Shown in pieces: positions 5,927-8,395 of a stretch of DNA of 8,395 nucleotides (positions within the stretch are counted from its first letter, which is position 1; each line of letters starts with the position of its first letter). This DNA is from Pseudorhodobacter sp. (GTDB lineage Bacteria > Pseudomonadota > Alphaproteobacteria > Rhodobacterales > Rhodobacteraceae). The stretch spans positions 1 through 8,395 of the forward strand of contig JAHEDL010000011.1 of the NCBI GenBank assembly GCA_024641255.1, written 5' to 3'. Position numbers and translations under genes: made by a program. The notes beneath the pieces are model-generated. The model was given only the letters and a program-made list of their open reading frames with translations. It was not told where the DNA came from and ran no database searches.

Positions 5927-6766
5927 TTACACCGGGGTCAGAACGAAATCGAACGGCGAAACCCATGCGGTATTGCCATCTTTCACCTGGTTGAACGGCG
6001 CGATCAGGCTGGATTTCACGCCAAACACCGCGTCCGAGGTCAGGTAGGTATCGCCGCCGACGAAAGTGTGCGTGACCAGCTTTTCGAACCCCGGCGCGGT
6101 GACCAGATAGTGCATATGCGCCGGGCGATACGGGTGGCGGCCAAGATGCGCAAGCATCTGGCCCACAGGGCCATCATCAGGGATCGGGTAGCTGACAGGC
6201 TTGATGCCGACAAAGCTGTATGCGCCGTCTTCGCCGGTAACGAAAACGCCACGATTGTTCCATTTTGGCTGAAGGTCCGGCTGCTGCACATCATAATAAC
6301 CGTCCGCATTGTCGGACCAAACATCAACACGGGCGCCTCTGATCGGCTTGCCGTCAAGATCAACCACGCGCCCTTGGAACAGGCACGGTTCGCCCTTGCC
6401 ATCAAGGCAGATGGTGCTGCCCATCGGCAATTCTGGCGCGCCATCAACGTGAAACGGCCCAAACACGGTATTTTCCGTGGCGCCGCTGGGGCGGCGGTTG
6501 TTGATGGCATCGACCAGCATCGAAAAGCCAAGCGTGTCAGACAGCAAGATGAACTCTTGCCGTTCACCCGAGCAGATCTCCCCGGTTTTGGTAAGAAAAT
6601 CGATGCCGTAGTCCCATTCGGCCTGTGTCAGATGCACCTCTTTGGCGAAAGCGTGCAGGTGTTTTACAAGACTGGCCATCACCAGCGCCAAGCGCGGGTT
6701 GATATTTTTGCCCATGCGGGCGTTGACGGTTTCAACAGAAGCGTCTTCGGTGAAATACTGGGTCAT
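5927..6766 (-). CDS. Hydroxyquinol 1,2-dioxygenase (intradiol ring-cleavage dioxygenase)
   Basis: A 279-residue intradiol dioxygenase with the N-terminal helical dimerisation/linker domain (about 1-100) typical of catechol, chlorocatechol and hydroxyquinol enzymes. This is followed by the beta-sandwich catalytic domain starting near TVFGPFH (100-106). The four Fe(III) ligands can be placed: Tyr158 in DGYYDV, Tyr193 in VSYPIPDDGP, and His217/His219 in RPAHMHYL. Their spacing (24 residues from the second Tyr to the first His, then 2 to the next) matches the family. The enzyme opens hydroxyquinol with O2 to 3-hydroxy-cis,cis-muconate, which tautomerises to maleylacetate. Hydroxyquinol is preferred over chlorocatechol because maleylacetate reductase and a phenol hydroxylase are nearby while no cycloisomerase or dienelactone hydrolase is seen. 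The start at 6766 overlaps the livM-type stop as ATGA and has TAAGGA 7 bases upstream; the longer frame reaching 7075 overlaps livM and is rejected. Confidence 0.92.
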   Translation of the reverse strand: MTQYFTEDASVETVNARMGKNINPRLALVMASLVKHLHAFAKEVHLTQAEWDYGIDFLTKTGEICSGERQEFILLSDTLGFSMLVDAINNRRPSGATENTVFGPFHVDGAPELPMGSTICLDGKGEPCLFQGRVVDLDGKPIRGARVDVWSDNADGYYDVQQPDLQPKWNNRGVFVTGEDGAYSFVGIKPVSYPIPDDGPVGQMLAHLGRHPYRPAHMHYLVTAPGFEKLVTHTFVGGDTYLTSDAVFGVKSSLIAPFNQVKDGNTAWVSPFDFVLTPV

Positions 6767-7788
6767 TTCGATGTCCTTAGGCTTTGACGGCTTTGGAAGG
6801 GACGGGTTGCACGCGCAAGGATGCCCCACAGGCCGCTGCGCGAAAACAGCATCACCACGATGCCAAGCGCGCCCAACACGATCAGGTAAAGCGTGCCATA
6901 GTCGGCCAGCAATCGTTGCAAAATATAGAACACGATCACACCGATGATCGGGCCCGGCAAGGTGCCGATACCACCGATCACCACAACGAAGATCACAAAG
7001 GCGGTCCAATCCAGCACCGAAAACGCGGCGTCTGGGGTGACACGGGTGATCTGAATGAAGATCAGTGCCCCACAAAGGCCCGTGCCAAAGGCCGTCAGCA
7101 AGAATACCGATGCCTTCAGCCGCAGCGGGTCAACGCCAACAGCCCGCGCAGCCTGCATGTTGTCGCGGATGGCTTGCAAGCCAAGCCCGGCGCGCGACCG
7201 CAAGAACAGGTAAGACGCGACCAGCATCACCACCGCCAGCGCCAGTGCCAGCCAATAGGTCATGGCATCGGCGGCAGCGGCAGAGCTGACATCCAGCAGA
7301 TCTTTCAGAAACTGCACCCCGAACATGTCTTTAGTGGTGCCTTTGGGCAGCGAAGTACCGGTGCCGCCGCCAAGCGCCTTGTATTGCCCCGCCGCGAGCC
7401 GGGCGATATCGGCGACAACCCAAGTGCCAATAGCAAAATAGGCACCGTGCAGGCGAAAGGCAAAGAAGGCCATCGGAATGGCGAACAACGCGGCACCAAC
7501 GCCACCAAGCAGCACGCCGACCAATGGGTCAAAACCCCAAAGGATCACTGCGGCGAACATCACATAAGCGCCGACGCCGACAAAAGCCTGTTGGCCAACG
7601 GAAACCAACCCGGCGAACCCTGCCAGCATGTTCCAGTTCATCGCCAGCACCAGCAAGGTCAGAATGCCGAACAGGTCTTGGGTGATAGCGCGCGGCGCAA
7701 CCAGCGGCACCGCGATCATCGCGGTCAGCAGGGCAAGCCCCAAAACGATGGGCAGGCTGCGCGACGCGGAAGACGAAGTGTTTGCCAT
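6763..7788 (-). CDS. livM: Branched-chain amino acid/aromatic-type ABC transporter permease, LivM family
   Basis: A 341-residue polytopic inner-membrane protein of normal LivM length. Family signatures include MNWNMLAGFAGLVSVGQQAF (50-69), GVGAYVMFA (71-79), the cytoplasmic EAA-type loop around GLGLQAIRDNMQAARAVGVD (201-220), and IGGIGTLPGPIIG (271-283). About eight to ten hydrophobic segments are visible. LivM pairs with LivH to form the channel of Liv-type importers, many of which carry aromatic acids rather than amino acids in catabolic clusters. The start at 7788 is chosen because GAGGA lies 4 bases upstream and overlaps the livH stop; an ATG at 7803 has no ribosome-binding site. The stop overlaps the dioxygenase start as ATGA, so transporter and ring-cleavage enzyme are translationally linked. 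Uptake of a phenolic growth substrate is inferred from context. Confidence 0.9.
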   Translation of the reverse strand: MANTSSSASRSLPIVLGLALLTAMIAVPLVAPRAITQDLFGILTLLVLAMNWNMLAGFAGLVSVGQQAFVGVGAYVMFAAVILWGFDPLVGVLLGGVGAALFAIPMAFFAFRLHGAYFAIGTWVVADIARLAAGQYKALGGGTGTSLPKGTTKDMFGVQFLKDLLDVSSAAAADAMTYWLALALAVVMLVASYLFLRSRAGLGLQAIRDNMQAARAVGVDPLRLKASVFLLTAFGTGLCGALIFIQITRVTPDAAFSVLDWTAFVIFVVVIGGIGTLPGPIIGVIVFYILQRLLADYGTLYLIVLGALGIVVMLFSRSGLWGILARATRPFQSRQSLRTSK

Positions 7789-7795
7789 GATATCC

Positions 7796-8395
7796 TCAGT
7801 CATTTGCGCGGGGGAACAGGCCACGCGGGCGCAGCAGCAGAATTGCCACGAAAGCGACATGGCCCGCCAAAATCTGCCATTCGGGGTTGATCACTGCGCC
7901 AAATGCCTGAGCGACGCCAATCACGATGCCCCCGGCAAGGGTGCCCCACAGGCTGCCAAGCCCGCCAATGATCACCGCCTCGAAAGCGTAAAGCAGGCGG
8001 GCGGGGCCGATTGACGGGTCGAAGTTGGCGCGGGTGCCAAGGTAAAGTGCGGCGATGGTGGCCACCACCATGGCAATACCGGTGGCCATGGCGAACACGC
8101 TTTGCGGGCGGATGCCCATCAACTGTGCGGTGGTGGCATCATCCGATGTTGCGCGGAACGCGCGGCCAAGCGCGGTGCGATAGAACAACTGGTTCAGCGC
8201 AAAGATCACCGCCACCGCCGAAACCAACGTCAGCAGGGGCATCACCCCCACCGCAATCGGGCCAAGCGCCAGCGATTTCGCCTCGATCGCACCGGCGGTC
8301 AGCTTTTGGCTATCGGCGCTGAAGCTTTGCAACAGGCTGTTCTGGATCACCACCGACAGCCCAAACGTGACCAGCAGCGGCGGCAGAATATCGTC
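7796..8395 (-). CDS. livH: Branched-chain amino acid/aromatic-type ABC transporter permease, LivH family (5' end off window)
   Basis: The frame is open to the right edge; 199 C-terminal residues are visible, so roughly a third of a normal ~290-residue LivH is missing. Visible signatures are LLVTFGLSVVIQN near the edge, the EAA-type loop ALGRAFRATSDDATTAQLMG before a transmembrane segment, and the YAFEAVIIGGLGSLWGTLAG block typical of LivH. It ends LRPRGLF, a common C-terminus for this family. The GTG at 8353 lies inside a conserved hydrophobic segment and is not the start. The livM-type partner begins 7 bases after its stop. ATPases (LivG/LivF) and the periplasmic binding protein are not in the window and are expected further right, or encoded elsewhere. 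Confidence 0.9.
   Translation of the reverse strand, partial: DDILPPLLVTFGLSVVIQNSLLQSFSADSQKLTAGAIEAKSLALGPIAVGVMPLLTLVSAVAVIFALNQLFYRTALGRAFRATSDDATTAQLMGIRPQSVFAMATGIAMVVATIAALYLGTRANFDPSIGPARLLYAFEAVIIGGLGSLWGTLAGGIVIGVAQAFGAVINPEWQILAGHVAFVAILLLRPRGLFPRAND

Noticed and set aside
6767..7075. N-terminal extension of the dioxygenase frame to 7075
   Set aside because: It lies within livM in another frame and reads as Arg/Cys-rich sequence unlike intradiol dioxygenases. The ATG at 6766 has a ribosome-binding site and an ATGA junction.
6784..7890. Long plus-strand open frame (368 codons) opposite the livM-type gene
   Set aside because: Very rich in Gln, His, Arg and Lys with no domain, wholly antisense to a well-supported permease. 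This is a composition artefact of the opposite strand.
1..8395. Mobile elements, CRISPR arrays, tRNA or rRNA genes
   Set aside because: No transposase or integrase, no regularly spaced repeats and no tRNA/rRNA-like sequence were seen; nearly all of the window is accounted for by protein genes.

Overview
The window (about 60% GC by eye, no mobile elements or RNA genes seen) looks like chromosomal DNA of an alphaproteobacterium, most likely a member of the Rhodobacteraceae. This placement rests on the gene families, codon style and gene packing, and is an inference.

Left part (1-1652, plus strand): a tightly overlapped three-gene membrane-lipid/envelope module. It holds the C-terminal end of a GT21-type, membrane-bound glycolipid glycosyltransferase, then a DedA/VTT-family membrane protein, then a small GT2 glycosyltransferase. 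Stops and starts overlap (ATGA and TGATG), and a GC-rich hairpin followed by a T-run closes the unit.

The rest (1671-8395) is an aromatic catabolic cluster built around hydroxyquinol (1,2,4-trihydroxybenzene). A divergent intergenic region at 4526-4616 separates a LysR regulator (plus strand) from a minus-strand pair: maleylacetate reductase, then a single-component FAD phenol hydroxylase of the TfdB-like type. To the right, convergent with lysR, lies a second minus-strand operon entering from beyond the window: livH-type permease (partial), livM-type permease, hydroxyquinol 1,2-dioxygenase, and a 110-residue protein that looks like a proline-2 tautomerase.

Together these suggest this route. 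A phenolic compound (resorcinol-like is the simplest guess) is imported by the Liv-type ABC transporter and hydroxylated to hydroxyquinol by the FAD enzyme. The intradiol dioxygenase cleaves it to 3-hydroxy-cis,cis-muconate, the enol form of maleylacetate, and the reductase converts maleylacetate to 3-oxoadipate. No muconate cycloisomerase or dienelactone hydrolase is present, which argues against a chlorocatechol route. The most interesting element is the small tautomerase-like gene directly behind the dioxygenase. It could catalyse the enol-keto step of the ring-cleavage product, a step usually drawn as spontaneous. The transporter ATPases and the periplasmic binding protein are not in the window and may lie to the right.
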